Shown: positions 17,707 through 27,138, counted from the stretch's first letter. The stretch is DNA of 64,000 nucleotides from Clostridiales bacterium (GCA_018365455.1 JAGZJZ010000003.1:62001-126000), one strand, 5' to 3'. Program-made: numbers and translations. Notes: generated by a model from the letters alone, not told the origin.

Positions 17707-18345
17707 ATGTCAAAGAGAAAATACATATGGTTTGCTATTTGCAATATAATCTTTCTTTTATCAACATTTCTCCATGAATGTATTCACGGATTCAGCATGG
17801 CAAGGCTTGGGCAGTCTGTCAGTACCGGGTTCCGGCGAATCGGCCATGTGTACCTTTATCCAAAAGATTCCGGGTTTCGAATGAATCTAGACCTGGATAT
17901 TAAGACGCTTATGGATTTCAGTGTTCTGCTGACGCTGACGCTGGCTGTCGTATTCACTTTCCTGTTCTGTAAAGTACGTTTTAAGAATCCAGTCACCAAA
18001 ATGACCGTTCTGGCTCTGGCTCTTTGCAATTCCTGCCTGCGGATTATAGCTTGGGCTGCTACCCTTATGCTTCCTGTATTTACCGGTCAGACGGTGCGCA
18101 TTGATGAATTGAATACGGGTACTGCACTTGTCCTGGCAACCGGAAATTCCTCACTTTTGTATGTACCGGCTATCCTTTCCATCTTTGTCTCTCTTTTCTG
18201 TTTTATAAAGCTTCTCATGCGTCTGCGAAGAAGCCGCGATCAGGATTATCAAAACTTTATATTTCTATTTTTTATGGCTCTTGTCAGTTCTTTTTTCCTT
18301 TCCAATATCCTGGATAATTATATAAGAATTAACTGGATTGCCTGA
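17707..18345 (+). CDS. Integral membrane protein with HExxH motif (putative intramembrane metalloprotease-like, unknown function)
   Basis: The 212-residue protein has about five membrane helices. The first contains H23-E24-C25-I26-H27-G28, an HExxH zinc-protease signature embedded in the membrane, as in site-2 proteases and the DUF3267-type family. A possible third ligand is Asp203 in NILDNY near the C-terminus. It is shorter than true S2P enzymes and no PDZ domain or clear LDG motif is visible, so protease activity is uncertain. ATG 17707 follows AAAGGAGGTGGATTCC; the GTG 9 bases upstream was rejected. It is monocistronic. Confidence 0.75.
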   Translation: MSKRKYIWFAICNIIFLLSTFLHECIHGFSMARLGQSVSTGFRRIGHVYLYPKDSGFRMNLDLDIKTLMDFSVLLTLTLAVVFTFLFCKVRFKNPVTKMTVLALALCNSCLRIIAWAATLMLPVFTGQTVRIDELNTGTALVLATGNSSLLYVPAILSIFVSLFCFIKLLMRLRRSRDQDYQNFIFLFFMALVSSFFLSNILDNYIRINWIA

Positions 18346-18366
18346 AGTATTGAATATTTATTACAT

Positions 18367-18413
18367 AAAAAAGTCAGGAAACAGCATCTGTTTACACTGT
18401 TTCCTGACTTTTT
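18367..18413. terminator. Bidirectional terminator
   Basis: AAGTCAGGAAACAG pairs with CTGTTTCCTGACTT, flanked by A and T runs, between the convergent HExxH and SH3 genes. Confidence 0.88.
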
Positions 18414-18463
18414 CTGTTTGCAAAATGGTTAGAGCGCGGATATATGTAATTACCGTTATCCCT

Positions 18464-19105
18464 TTAGTTAAAGAATCTGGCTCCTACATATCCAACATAT
18501 CCATTTGCTTCTACTTTATACCATCCGCCTACATCTTCTAGGAATGTTACTGCCTGTCCTGCCTGCAGAGTATCCAGTATAGCACCCTCATAACTGGGAG
18601 CTTCCCGGATATAAGCTGCTGCATTCATATACATGGTTTGGGGTACGGGCGCCTCTGCTGCCTCTGTCTGTGCTGGAGCCTCAGTTTCCGGCGCCTGGGT
18701 CTGGGGCACTGCTGCTTCTGTGGCTTCTGTCTGTGTATTTGCCTGACTTCCGGCATTTGTGGAAACCGTTCCATTTCCTGACTCAGAAGCCTTTGCAGAA
18801 TCCCCGTTTGAATCGGACGCTTTCTCGGTAGTCTTCTCCGTTGCTTTCTCTGTAGATTTACTGGTCTCTGTTTTCTGTGTTTGCTTTTGTGTTTCTGTCG
18901 TCTTTTCTGTAGCTTTCTTATCCTCAGTTGATTTTTCACTGCCGGGCTTTGTCTCTTCTGTCTGTTTTTTGCTGCCATCGCCGTTTGTCATCATGTTTCC
19001 AAGCAGCTTATATCCAAAAAACAAAATAAAAATCACTGCAATTACTGCAATCGCCAATACAAAATACCTTAGATTATCGGATAACCATTCTTTGAATTTT
19101 TTCAT
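18464..19105 (-). CDS. Membrane-anchored protein with low-complexity linker and C-terminal bacterial SH3 domain
   Basis: This 213-residue protein has a short cytoplasmic N-terminus, one membrane helix (about 14-36), a Thr/Glu/Lys/Gln/Ala-rich linker (about 40-150) and a C-terminal SH3b domain (about 155-213) with AYIREAPSYEGAILDTL and VGGWYKVEANGYVGYV. The topology places SH3b outside the cell on a flexible tether, fitting a cell-wall-binding role. No hydrolase domain is present. GGAGGTAATGGA precedes the ATG. It is not in an obvious operon. Confidence 0.8.
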   Translation of the reverse strand: MKKFKEWLSDNLRYFVLAIAVIAVIFILFFGYKLLGNMMTNGDGSKKQTEETKPGSEKSTEDKKATEKTTETQKQTQKTETSKSTEKATEKTTEKASDSNGDSAKASESGNGTVSTNAGSQANTQTEATEAAVPQTQAPETEAPAQTEAAEAPVPQTMYMNAAAYIREAPSYEGAILDTLQAGQAVTFLEDVGGWYKVEANGYVGYVGARFFN

Positions 19106-19203
19106 TCCATTACCTCCATAACGATTTAGCTGAAAGCATTAGGGTGTGCTGATGACAGGAATGAATTTCCAAACACTCCCTAACGTACTTTCCATCAATT
19201 AGT

Positions 19204-20994
19204 TTATACCTGCTGCCCTGCAAACTGAGAATGATACAACTGTTCGTAGAAACCTTTTTTCTCCAACAGAGAATTATGTGTACCCTGCTCTACAATATTA
19301 CCATCTTTTACGACAAGAATCAAATCCGCATTTTTAATTGTTGATAAACGATGTGCGATTACGAAACTGGTTCTTCCAACCATTACCTTTTTCATTGCAT
19401 CCTGCAGCATTTTTTCAATTCTGGTATCTACGGAAGAGGTTGCTTCATCCAGAATTAAAATATCTGGATCCTTTAAAATAGCCCTTGCTATGGTCAGCAG
19501 CTGTTTCTCTCCCTGGGAAATATTACCGCCCTCCTCGTCAATGACCATATTATAGCCCCCGGGCAGTGTCTTGATAAAATGATGCACGTTCGCCGCTTTT
19601 GCAGCATCTATGACCTCATCCTTTCTTGCATTCAGCCTTCCATACCTGATATTTTCAAAAATACTTCCTGAAAACAGCCAGGTATCCTGTAATACCATAC
19701 CGAAAATGGAACGCAGACCGCTTCGCTTCATCTGGCGGATATCTACACCGTCGATTAAAATTCTGCCCTGATTCACATCATAAAAGCGCATAAGCAGATT
19801 AATTAAGGTTGTTTTTCCCGCACCGGTTGGACCAACGATTGCAACCATCTGACCGGATTTCACCTCGATATTAAAATCTTTGATAATAGGTTTCTTCCCA
19901 TAACCGAAATATACATGTTCAAATACTACCTTTCCCTGGACTTCCGGCAGCTCTGTTGCTGGACTAGCTTCTTTTACCTCCTCTTCTTCACCTAGGATTT
20001 CAAAGATACGGTCCATTGCAGCAAATGCAGCCTGTATCTGGGAAGAAAGCTGGGACACTTGGGATAAGGGGTCATTGATCTGCCAGATATAACGAATAAA
20101 TGCCTGCAGATTACCGATTGTAATCCCACCACTGATAGCAAATATCGACCCCACTACCGCAATGCTTCCAATGGTCAGATACGTAATGAGGGAGATCAGC
20201 GGTGACATGACAGAGGACATAAACTGTGCTTTAAATGCATGTTTGCGCAGATCCTCATTTATACTTACAAACTCCTTTACCGAAGATTCCTGTTTATTGA
20301 AAAATAGTATTTCCTGGAATCCGGTATACATCTCTGTAACAGTTCCATTTAATTCTCCTACAGAATCCTGCTGAGCCCGAAACTGCTTCTGGCTTTTCCC
20401 TACTATAAATCTGGTTACCAGAAGTGCCAATGGTATTATGCAGATTGCCATACACGCCATTACCGGCTGTATGGTGAACATCATTGTAATCGCCAGAATC
20501 AATGTCAGAACTCCGCTGATAACCTGACTAAAACTCTGTTGTAATGCCCCGGATACTGTGTCAATATCGTTGGTAATCCGGCTAAGCACATCACCGAAGC
20601 TGTTGGTATCAAAATAGCGTACCGGGAGTCTGCGTATCTTATCCTGCACCTCATTTCTCAAATCATGCATGGCATTTTGTATGGAATCCGTAAGCAGATA
20701 TACACTGATGATCTGGGAAAAGGTTTTAATGAGATAAATTACAGCCAGCAGAATCAGGATTTTCGTGACCACATCAAAGTGAACGCCTGCATCCGGCAGT
20801 TTTTTCATGATATCCATTGCATCTTTGGAAAGCTGTGTAGTGATCATGCCTTCTACTCTGGGAGCCACCGTCATGGATGCCACTGATACAATAACCATCA
20901 ATACGGCACCGATAAATTTCCATTTATATGGTGAAATATAACGCTTCATCTGTTTCAGATTGTTTATAAACTTGCCTTTTTTATTGCTACTCAT
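19204..20994 (-). CDS. ABC exporter subunit B (permease-ATPase fusion) of a heterodimer
   Basis: The 596-residue half-transporter has six membrane helices (about 25-310) and one ATPase domain (about 345-590). Walker A is GPTGAGKTT and Walker B plus catalytic Glu is ILILDEATSS. The signature is ISQGE rather than LSGGQ, typical of the second subunit of heterodimeric multidrug exporters (BmrD/TM288 type). The ATG at 20994 has GAGGAGGAATTGGATC upstream and overlaps the previous gene's end by 8 bases. It pairs with the gene at 20987-22717. Substrate unknown. Confidence 0.92.
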   Translation of the reverse strand: MSSNKKGKFINNLKQMKRYISPYKWKFIGAVLMVIVSVASMTVAPRVEGMITTQLSKDAMDIMKKLPDAGVHFDVVTKILILLAVIYLIKTFSQIISVYLLTDSIQNAMHDLRNEVQDKIRRLPVRYFDTNSFGDVLSRITNDIDTVSGALQQSFSQVISGVLTLILAITMMFTIQPVMACMAICIIPLALLVTRFIVGKSQKQFRAQQDSVGELNGTVTEMYTGFQEILFFNKQESSVKEFVSINEDLRKHAFKAQFMSSVMSPLISLITYLTIGSIAVVGSIFAISGGITIGNLQAFIRYIWQINDPLSQVSQLSSQIQAAFAAMDRIFEILGEEEEVKEASPATELPEVQGKVVFEHVYFGYGKKPIIKDFNIEVKSGQMVAIVGPTGAGKTTLINLLMRFYDVNQGRILIDGVDIRQMKRSGLRSIFGMVLQDTWLFSGSIFENIRYGRLNARKDEVIDAAKAANVHHFIKTLPGGYNMVIDEEGGNISQGEKQLLTIARAILKDPDILILDEATSSVDTRIEKMLQDAMKKVMVGRTSFVIAHRLSTIKNADLILVVKDGNIVEQGTHNSLLEKKGFYEQLYHSQFAGQQV

Positions 20995-22717
20995 GATCCA
21001 ATTCCTCCTCACTCAGCTGAGAAGCCGCTATTTCATGATAAATCGGACATTCCTTCAAAAGCTGTCTATGGGTTCCCCTGCCTACAACTTTTCCTTCATT
21101 TAATACAATAATTCTGTCAGCATCCATAATACTGGCTATACGCTGTGCCACCACAAGTACAATCGCATTGCCGGTCTCTTTTTTGAGATCTTCTCTCAGC
21201 TTTGCATCTGTTTTAAAATCCAGCGCCGAGAAAGAATCATCAAATATGTATATTCGTGGTTTTTTAGCCAATGCCCTGGCAATGGAAAGCCTTTGCTTCT
21301 GCCCTCCTGAAACATTGGTTGCGTTCTCTGTAATATTTTCCGAAAATCCGCCTTTCTCCATGATGAAATCATAAGCCTGTGCAGTCCGGGCAGCCTGCTC
21401 CACTTCCTCCAAAGTCGCTTCCGGGTTTCCAAAACGAATATTTTCAGCAATCGTTCCTCTAAATAACATCGCTTTTTGCGGAATAAATCCGATGGTATTA
21501 CGCAGACTTTTTAAGTCATATTCCCGTATATCGGTGCCGTTCATAGTGATTCTTCCCTCAGTCACATCGTAGGCCCTGGGTATCAGGTTTACCAAAGTAC
21601 TTTTCCCGGAACCGGTACTGCCTATAAATGCTACCTTTTCCCCTTTTCTGGCTGTAAACGATACATTTTTTAAGACTGCTTCTTCTCCGTCCGGATAAAC
21701 AAAAGTCACATGATCAAAACTGATTTCCTCCACCTCATGTTCCATCTGTTTACCATTCTCCGGATTTTTAACCTTTACATCCTGTTTGATAACTTTTTCT
21801 ATACGTCTCGCACTGACCCGTGCCCTGGGGTACATCATAAATACCAGACAGAACAGCATGACCGAAAACATAGCGTGAAACAGATAATCCATAAATGCCA
21901 CCAGCATTCCGATTTCCAGGCTGCCTTTGTCAATCATTCTGGCTGCTACTGCAAAAATGGCCATTCCTGCGATATTCATTAACAGGAAAAAGGTCGGCTG
22001 TGTCATAGACATCAGCTTAAATAGCTTCTTGGAATATTTCATATACTGGTTATTTTCTTCATTAAAACGCTGCTGTTCATAAGCATCGTTATTGAATGCC
22101 CTTATTACACGTATTCCACTGAGGTTTTCCTTGGAAACACGGTTAATTGCCTCCATTGCCATCTGTTGGTTTTCGCTTATTGGTTCCGAAATCCTTGCTA
22201 CTGCAATAACCCCTAAAATAATGATCGGTACGGTAGAAATAATAATCAAGGACAAGGGAAGTGATGTGCGCAGAACCAGGCTGAAGCTCACGAATATCAT
22301 TACCGGTGTCATAAGCGCTGTACGAAACAGCACATTCATGAACATCTGTATCTGGAATGCATCATTATTTGTCCTTGTAATCAGTGATGCTGCACCAAAC
22401 TGGTGATATTCACTGTGTGAAAATCCCTGTACCTTCTGAAACATCTCTGTCCGGATATCACGGGTGATTGCAGTTGACAGATACGCGCAGCAATATCCCA
22501 GCATAATCGTCCCCGCTACACCTAACAGAGAGATGACCAGTATAATGCCACCCATTTGAAAAATATAATTCTTGTCTCCGGTCAAAACGCCCTGATCAAT
22601 CATCTTAGCAACAACAGTTGGAATCCCTAGTTCCACCAGTGCAAAACCAAAGACAGACAGTATGTTTAGTAAAAACATTTTTTTGTAATTTTTAAGATAT
22701 TTAACAATTAACTTCAT
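20987..22717 (-). CDS. ABC exporter subunit A (permease-ATPase fusion) with degenerate catalytic site
   Basis: The 576-residue half-transporter has six membrane helices and an ATPase domain from about residue 330. Walker A is GSTGSGKST and the signature VSGGQ is canonical, but Walker B reads IYIFDDSFS: Asp replaces the catalytic Glu. That is the non-canonical half of heterodimeric exporters such as BmrC or TM287, complementary to the subunit downstream. It starts 27 bases after the asparaginase stop, so all three may share a transcript. Confidence 0.92.
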   Translation of the reverse strand: MKLIVKYLKNYKKMFLLNILSVFGFALVELGIPTVVAKMIDQGVLTGDKNYIFQMGGIILVISLLGVAGTIMLGYCCAYLSTAITRDIRTEMFQKVQGFSHSEYHQFGAASLITRTNNDAFQIQMFMNVLFRTALMTPVMIFVSFSLVLRTSLPLSLIIISTVPIIILGVIAVARISEPISENQQMAMEAINRVSKENLSGIRVIRAFNNDAYEQQRFNEENNQYMKYSKKLFKLMSMTQPTFFLLMNIAGMAIFAVAARMIDKGSLEIGMLVAFMDYLFHAMFSVMLFCLVFMMYPRARVSARRIEKVIKQDVKVKNPENGKQMEHEVEEISFDHVTFVYPDGEEAVLKNVSFTARKGEKVAFIGSTGSGKSTLVNLIPRAYDVTEGRITMNGTDIREYDLKSLRNTIGFIPQKAMLFRGTIAENIRFGNPEATLEEVEQAARTAQAYDFIMEKGGFSENITENATNVSGGQKQRLSIARALAKKPRIYIFDDSFSALDFKTDAKLREDLKKETGNAIVLVVAQRIASIMDADRIIVLNEGKVVGRGTHRQLLKECPIYHEIAASQLSEEELDHE

Positions 22718-22744
22718 GGGGATTCTTCTCCAATATTCTTAGTT

Positions 22745-23779
22745 TCATTTTGGCGCTCCAGGATGTGTTTGCGTAATGCCTGGACCCGCCAGTATATCAT
22801 AATTAATAGTCCTGTAAAATAAAGCTTCAATTTCATCCCAGGATTTTGGTTTTTTACCCATAATCCACATAGACTTCGTTACCACTGCCTCCAGATTCAT
22901 ATCCTTTGCTTCCAGATAACGTATTTTTCCCTCCAGCCTTTTCCCAACTTCATAGACTGAAATATGACTTCCCTCAGACATTACCTGGGTTGTAATGACC
23001 AGCACCTTTTCCTGTGGCTGATAGCTGTTCTGGCACTTACAAAACGTTTCCAGTAATTGATCCGGTATTCCTCCTACACCAAAACCTTCTATAATAATTA
23101 TATCATAGAGACGGTATATTTCTTTAATCAGCTCCGGTGAACTGCAGGGCGTCAGCTTAAGAAGAAATACATTAGCGTTTAAGTTTAAATCAAAAACCGC
23201 TCCTCCTCCCATGGGCGCGGTAATATACCGAATTACCTGACTGTTGCGGATTACAGCAATATCCGGAAAATTAATGCTGGAAAAGGCCTGATAACTCAGG
23301 GTATTGATCTTCTTAGCCCGGGTGCCTGCTATTGCCCGCTGCCCGAATACAACCTGCACACCATTCGTTTCATCCTGGAGCATGTAATGGAAACTGTCTC
23401 TGAGGTTCATCATGGCATCTGTTGATTCAAAGGAGATCGGCTTCTGCGCTCCGGTTAAGATCACAGGCTTCTCTGAGTTCTGAATCATATAGGACATGGC
23501 AGCAGCCGTGTATGCCAGGGTGTCGGTTCCATGTGCAATCAAAAATCCATCATAACGATCATAATTTTCCCGGATGCAGCAAACCAGTTTACACCAGTAA
23601 CCATAGTTCATATTTGTACTGTCAATATTGCAGATCTCTATCGTATCAATTGTGCAGAGACCTGCAATATCCGGTATATAAGAAAGCAGTTCATCGCCTC
23701 CCAGAGCTGGAAAAAGTCCATGCTCACTTTCTCTGGATGCAATGGTACCGCCTGTTGTCAACGTTAAAAATTTCTTCAT
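22745..23779 (-). CDS. ansA: L-asparaginase (type I, cytoplasmic)
   Basis: Hydrolyses asparagine to aspartate and ammonia. The nucleophile threonine is Thr12 in TLTTGGTIAS; the second catalytic motif is LIAHGTDTLAYTA. No signal peptide is present, so it is cytoplasmic and about the normal length (344 residues). CAGGAGGGAATTGC precedes the ATG. A 42-bp palindrome lies directly upstream of the ribosome site, suggesting repressor or RNA-level control. The downstream ABC exporter pair follows after 27 bases. Confidence 0.92.
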   Translation of the reverse strand: MKKFLTLTTGGTIASRESEHGLFPALGGDELLSYIPDIAGLCTIDTIEICNIDSTNMNYGYWCKLVCCIRENYDRYDGFLIAHGTDTLAYTAAAMSYMIQNSEKPVILTGAQKPISFESTDAMMNLRDSFHYMLQDETNGVQVVFGQRAIAGTRAKKINTLSYQAFSSINFPDIAVIRNSQVIRYITAPMGGGAVFDLNLNANVFLLKLTPCSSPELIKEIYRLYDIIIIEGFGVGGIPDQLLETFCKCQNSYQPQEKVLVITTQVMSEGSHISVYEVGKRLEGKIRYLEAKDMNLEAVVTKSMWIMGKKPKSWDEIEALFYRTINYDILAGPGITQTHPGAPK

Positions 23780-23801
23780 TTATGCAATTCCCTCCTGTCC
23801 T

Positions 23802-23843
23802 ATTGTATACTGATATTCATGCTCATGAAAATCAGTATACAAT
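23802..23843. repeat. 42-bp near-perfect palindrome upstream of ansA
   Basis: Two 20-base arms, ATTGTATACTGATATTCATG and its reverse complement with a single mismatch, flank a CT centre. The palindrome ends 22 bases before the ansA ATG, just upstream of the ribosome site. It has no T-run on either side, so it is not a terminator. It is either an operator (possibly two nested sites, GTATAC and TTCATG-CT-CATGAA) or a 5' UTR hairpin. Confidence 0.8.
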
Positions 23844-23878
23844 GAATTCCTCTTTTTGTACATGCCAAACATGAGATA

Positions 23879-23908
23879 TTTATAGTACAATTATCTATGT
23901 TTTGACGA
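23879..23908 (-). promoter_or_regulatory. Possible ansA promoter
   Basis: On the minus strand TATAAA (23884..23879) is preceded, at 18 bases, by a TCGTCA-like -35. It places the 42-bp palindrome within the transcribed leader, 36-77 bases downstream of the -10 box. The -35 is weak. Confidence 0.35.
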
Positions 23909-23913
23909 AATAT

Positions 23914-23973
23914 ATACAAAAAAACAGTACAGGATCACTTGATTATTTAAGCAATCCTGCACTGGTGCTGCAT
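23914..23973 (-). terminator. Terminator of the ketose operon
   Basis: On the minus strand AGTGCAGGAT pairs with ATCCTGTACT around a TGCTT/CAAGTGA inner stem and is followed by TTTTTTTG. It lies about 125 bases past the SDR stop codon. Confidence 0.75.
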
Positions 23974-24096
23974 CTGCAGAAGGACTGTAATATGATATCC
24001 TTCTGATTATCTTTAACACTGGTTTTTATCTCTTACTTATGGTATCTGTTTTTTGGGCAAGTTTAAAAATTCATTTTATATATAACTGCTGCTGTT

Positions 24097-24876
24097 CTAA
24101 GCAATTGTATAGCCACCATCCAGAATCAGATTGGCACCATTAAACAAACTGGCTGCATCACTTGCCAGATATACCGCGCAGGCTGCCACTTCTCTGGGAT
24201 AGCCAAAACGCCTGGAAGGAATCATCTGTTTGAATGCTTCCCCCTCCTCATTATTCCAATTCATGGACCCCATAGGAGTCAGAATAATTGTAGGAGAAAT
24301 TGCATTGACCCGCACATTATATTTCCCCCATTCCACTGCAAGCTGCTTTGTTGCCTGTATTAATCCTGCTTTTGCGGTTCCATAGGCAAGATGGCGTTCT
24401 AATGCTACCACACCTGCCTGGGAAGCTATATTGATAATGCTGCCACCGCCGTTTTTAATCATGGTTTTTCCTACAGAAAGAGACATGCGTACTGCACCTG
24501 TCAGATTAACTGCCATAGTCAGATCCCACACATGTTCCGTACTGTCTTCCGCCAATTCCAAATATCCCACCCCAGCACAATTCACAAGGACATCAATCTT
24601 GCCAAACGCATTACTTGCTGCTTCCACCGTATCTGCAATCACTTCTTTACTTGTAATGTCTCCGGTACATGATAGAAATTTTCTTCCCCTGTTTCTTACA
24701 TATTCCTCTAACTCTACAGAATCCTCCAAATCAAAAGCCGTCACATCTGCTCCCTTTCTGGCGAACATCTGAGCGATCTCCAGTCCTATTCCGCTGGAGG
24801 CACCGGTAATTACAGCGTGCTTTCCTTCCAGGTTAAAATCTTCATTTATTTCACTGAAATTAATTTCCTGTGCCAT
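24097..24876 (-). CDS. Short-chain dehydrogenase/reductase (polyol/sugar type)
   Basis: The 259-residue NAD(P)-dependent oxidoreductase has the cofactor motif TGASSGIGLEIA, followed by NCAGVG and the catalytic S-x12-Y-x3-K set (INIASQAG ... YGTAKAG). AFDLE at the end of the second strand suggests NAD preference. It is the last gene of the ketose operon, 30 bases after the Zn dehydrogenase. It resembles gluconate 5-dehydrogenase, threitol and related sugar/polyol enzymes, so it probably oxidises a polyol or reduces a keto-sugar in the pathway. ATG 24876 has GAGGG upstream. Confidence 0.88.
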   Translation of the reverse strand: MAQEINFSEINEDFNLEGKHAVITGASSGIGLEIAQMFARKGADVTAFDLEDSVELEEYVRNRGRKFLSCTGDITSKEVIADTVEAASNAFGKIDVLVNCAGVGYLELAEDSTEHVWDLTMAVNLTGAVRMSLSVGKTMIKNGGGSIINIASQAGVVALERHLAYGTAKAGLIQATKQLAVEWGKYNVRVNAISPTIILTPMGSMNWNNEEGEAFKQMIPSRRFGYPREVAACAVYLASDAASLFNGANLILDGGYTIA

Positions 24877-24906
24877 CAAATTCCCTCTTTTCTATCCGAA
24901 TCACAG

Positions 24907-25935
24907 CTAATCTCCGGATACCTGTATTAATATTTTTAAGCTGCTGTCTTTATGCTCTTCGATGTAACGAAAAGCCTTTGCATAATCAGCTAATTCAAAT
25001 GTTTTTGAAATTAAGGGCTTCGTGTTTATTATGCCTCTGCTCATCAGATCAATTGTTTCGTCATAATCTTTTTCCACATACATCAGACTTCCGATTAAAC
25101 GCAGTTCTTTATCCTGAACCAGACTCATATTCACTTCCGGACGCATTCCATATACCCCCACAATTACAATATCATGGCCCTTTTTAGACAACTCTATTGC
25201 CTGGTTAACAGTAGTTCCAATTCCAACACATTCAAAAAAGATGTCTGCCAGTTCCCCCTGAAAAGCCTCATCTATTGCTTTTTCCATAGATATTTTTCCC
25301 GTATTGGCTGTTTTTAAAATCCCGCATTCTCCGGCTTTCCGAAGCCGGTAATCAGACAAATCTGTTATTAAAACCTGTCTGGCTCCGTTTGCAAGAGCTG
25401 CCTGTGCTGTCAGATTCCCAATGGTACCTGCTCCCATTACAACAACGTTTTTTCCCTGTACATCCGTTCCTCTATGAACTGCATGGACACCAACTGCTGC
25501 CGGTTCGATGGTGGCTGCAATATCGTTTGGCATCCCCTCAGGTATTTTCTTCACCAGCGAAGAATCAAAGGCAAAGTAATCACAAGCTGCACCGGGGGTC
25601 TGACAGCCGATCACTTTCAGCGTATTACAGATATTGTATCTGCCGCTTTCACAGGGTTCACACTCTCCACAGAATATCTGGGGCATTGCCGTCACCATTT
25701 CTCCCGGCAGAACATTTCTGACCTTCTGACCGGTCTCAACTACTTTACCCGTAAATTCATGACCCAGAGTAATGGGACAATTAATAAAGGGATGTTTGCC
25801 ATAATACGCATGTATATCAGAACCACAGATTCCTATATAATCCACTTTAATCACAACCTCGTTGTCTTTTGCTACTGGTTTCTCTGTTTCGGTGAATACA
25901 ATTTCCTCCGGATTTGTTAATGTTGCTATTCTCAT
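24907..25935 (-). CDS. Zinc-dependent alcohol/polyol dehydrogenase (sorbitol-dehydrogenase-like MDR)
   Basis: The 342-residue medium-chain dehydrogenase has the catalytic zinc site in GICGSDIH and GHEFTG, a four-cysteine structural zinc loop CGECEPCESGRYNIC, and the NAD-binding motif VMGAGTIGNLTAQAA. AGAAAGG precedes the ATG at 25935; the longer in-frame extension has no ribosome site. It lies between the transporter's binding protein and the SDR in the operon, so a polyol such as a hexitol entering through the transporter is a plausible substrate. The exact sugar is not readable from sequence. Confidence 0.9.
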   Translation of the reverse strand: MRIATLTNPEEIVFTETEKPVAKDNEVVIKVDYIGICGSDIHAYYGKHPFINCPITLGHEFTGKVVETGQKVRNVLPGEMVTAMPQIFCGECEPCESGRYNICNTLKVIGCQTPGAACDYFAFDSSLVKKIPEGMPNDIAATIEPAAVGVHAVHRGTDVQGKNVVVMGAGTIGNLTAQAALANGARQVLITDLSDYRLRKAGECGILKTANTGKISMEKAIDEAFQGELADIFFECVGIGTTVNQAIELSKKGHDIVIVGVYGMRPEVNMSLVQDKELRLIGSLMYVEKDYDETIDLMSRGIINTKPLISKTFELADYAKAFRYIEEHKDSSLKILIQVSGD

Positions 25936-26004
25936 TTTTTTCCTTTCTGCTTCCATTCCGCTTAGGGCTCTTTTTGATATCTCTTTGCAATTCAATTTGG
26001 GACT

Positions 26005-27120
26005 CTATTTAATCTGTCCATTGTCCGTATGTATCTTAATCCATTCATCTACATTATTTTCATCGATCAGCTGCCCTTCTATTAATGTTTTCTCAAATTC
26101 TTCTCCTCCTGAAAGAACTTTGTCAATAATTCCAAAGGTCGTTTCCGCCATTACTTTGGCATTCTGAACACAGGTAGCGGTCAGCCCGCCATCTTTTATA
26201 GATAATACGGCATCCGCCAGTCCGTCTACCCCATAAAATGTCATGTTTTCCGCCCTTTTAGCATCATTGGCAGCTTCCCATGCTCCCAGAGCCATGGCAT
26301 CGTTCATAGAAACGACTGCATCAATCTGATCATATGCCTGAAGCCAGTCTTCCATAAAATTCATTCCTTTTGACTTTTCCCAGTCCCCAATCTGTTCATC
26401 CAAGATCTCAATATCCGGTCTTGCATCAAACAAGGTCTTTTGAAAACCTTCCCTTCTGCCAATAGAGTGGGAATTTCCGGAAGGCCCTAATAAAATTACA
26501 ACCTTACCATTTTGCGGTATCTTCTGCGCTGCTACTTCTGCCACTATGGAACCCTGCTCTATAGGGTCGCAATCTACGTTTGATGCAAACTTACTGCCGC
26601 CATCACTCTGATTAACCATTAAAATGGGTGTGCCATCCTGTATATACTGGTCTACCAGCTCTGCTTCCGCATCCGGCTCCAGCGGATGCAGTATAATATA
26701 ATCGTATCCCTGGGTAACACAATTTTCCAGATTTGCCAACTGGGTAGATAAAGTATTCTTGGAATCCAGTATCGTCAATGTCATATTCGGATATTGTTTT
26801 ACTGCTATCTCCAGTTCCTGTGCCAGCCAGGCAGCAAAAGTTGCGGACATATCGGTAGGAAGCAGTGCAATTTCAAACTCTCCCTTTGCACCGCTGGCAG
26901 CATTAGATACTTCCTCCATAGCCGTCTCTGCAGCCTCTTTGGCTTCTTCTTTTTCCTCTGTACTCTTTGCCTCGCTTTTTGTTTCTTTACTCTTTGCTTC
27001 ACTCTTTGATACTTCGTGCGTTTCCGCTACTGTTCCCTCTGTCTTGCCACTTCCACATCCTGCAATGAATGCTGCTGTCATCACCGCTGCTGCAATTACA
27101 CTTAATACTTTTCTTTTCAT
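26005..27120 (-). CDS. Sugar ABC transporter substrate-binding lipoprotein (RbsB/PBP1 type)
   Basis: The 371-residue protein has a lipoprotein signal ending at Cys22 (AAFIAGC), an Ala/Glu/Lys-rich tether (about 25-75) and a periplasmic-binding type I domain (about 80-360) similar to ribose and galactose binding proteins. It captures a monosaccharide outside the membrane for the RbsC/RbsA-like components encoded just upstream in the operon. AAGGAGGGTACAAA precedes the ATG. Confidence 0.92.
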   Translation of the reverse strand: MKRKVLSVIAAAVMTAAFIAGCGSGKTEGTVAETHEVSKSEAKSKETKSEAKSTEEKEEAKEAAETAMEEVSNAASGAKGEFEIALLPTDMSATFAAWLAQELEIAVKQYPNMTLTILDSKNTLSTQLANLENCVTQGYDYIILHPLEPDAEAELVDQYIQDGTPILMVNQSDGGSKFASNVDCDPIEQGSIVAEVAAQKIPQNGKVVILLGPSGNSHSIGRREGFQKTLFDARPDIEILDEQIGDWEKSKGMNFMEDWLQAYDQIDAVVSMNDAMALGAWEAANDAKRAENMTFYGVDGLADAVLSIKDGGLTATCVQNAKVMAETTFGIIDKVLSGGEEFEKTLIEGQLIDENNVDEWIKIHTDNGQIK

Positions 27121-27138
27121 TTTGTACCCTCCTTAATT

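Noticed and set aside
18759..19121. 120-codon Ser/Val/Phe-rich plus-strand frame opposite the SH3-protein linker
   Set aside because: Mirror of the Thr/Glu/Lys-rich linker; no start signal.
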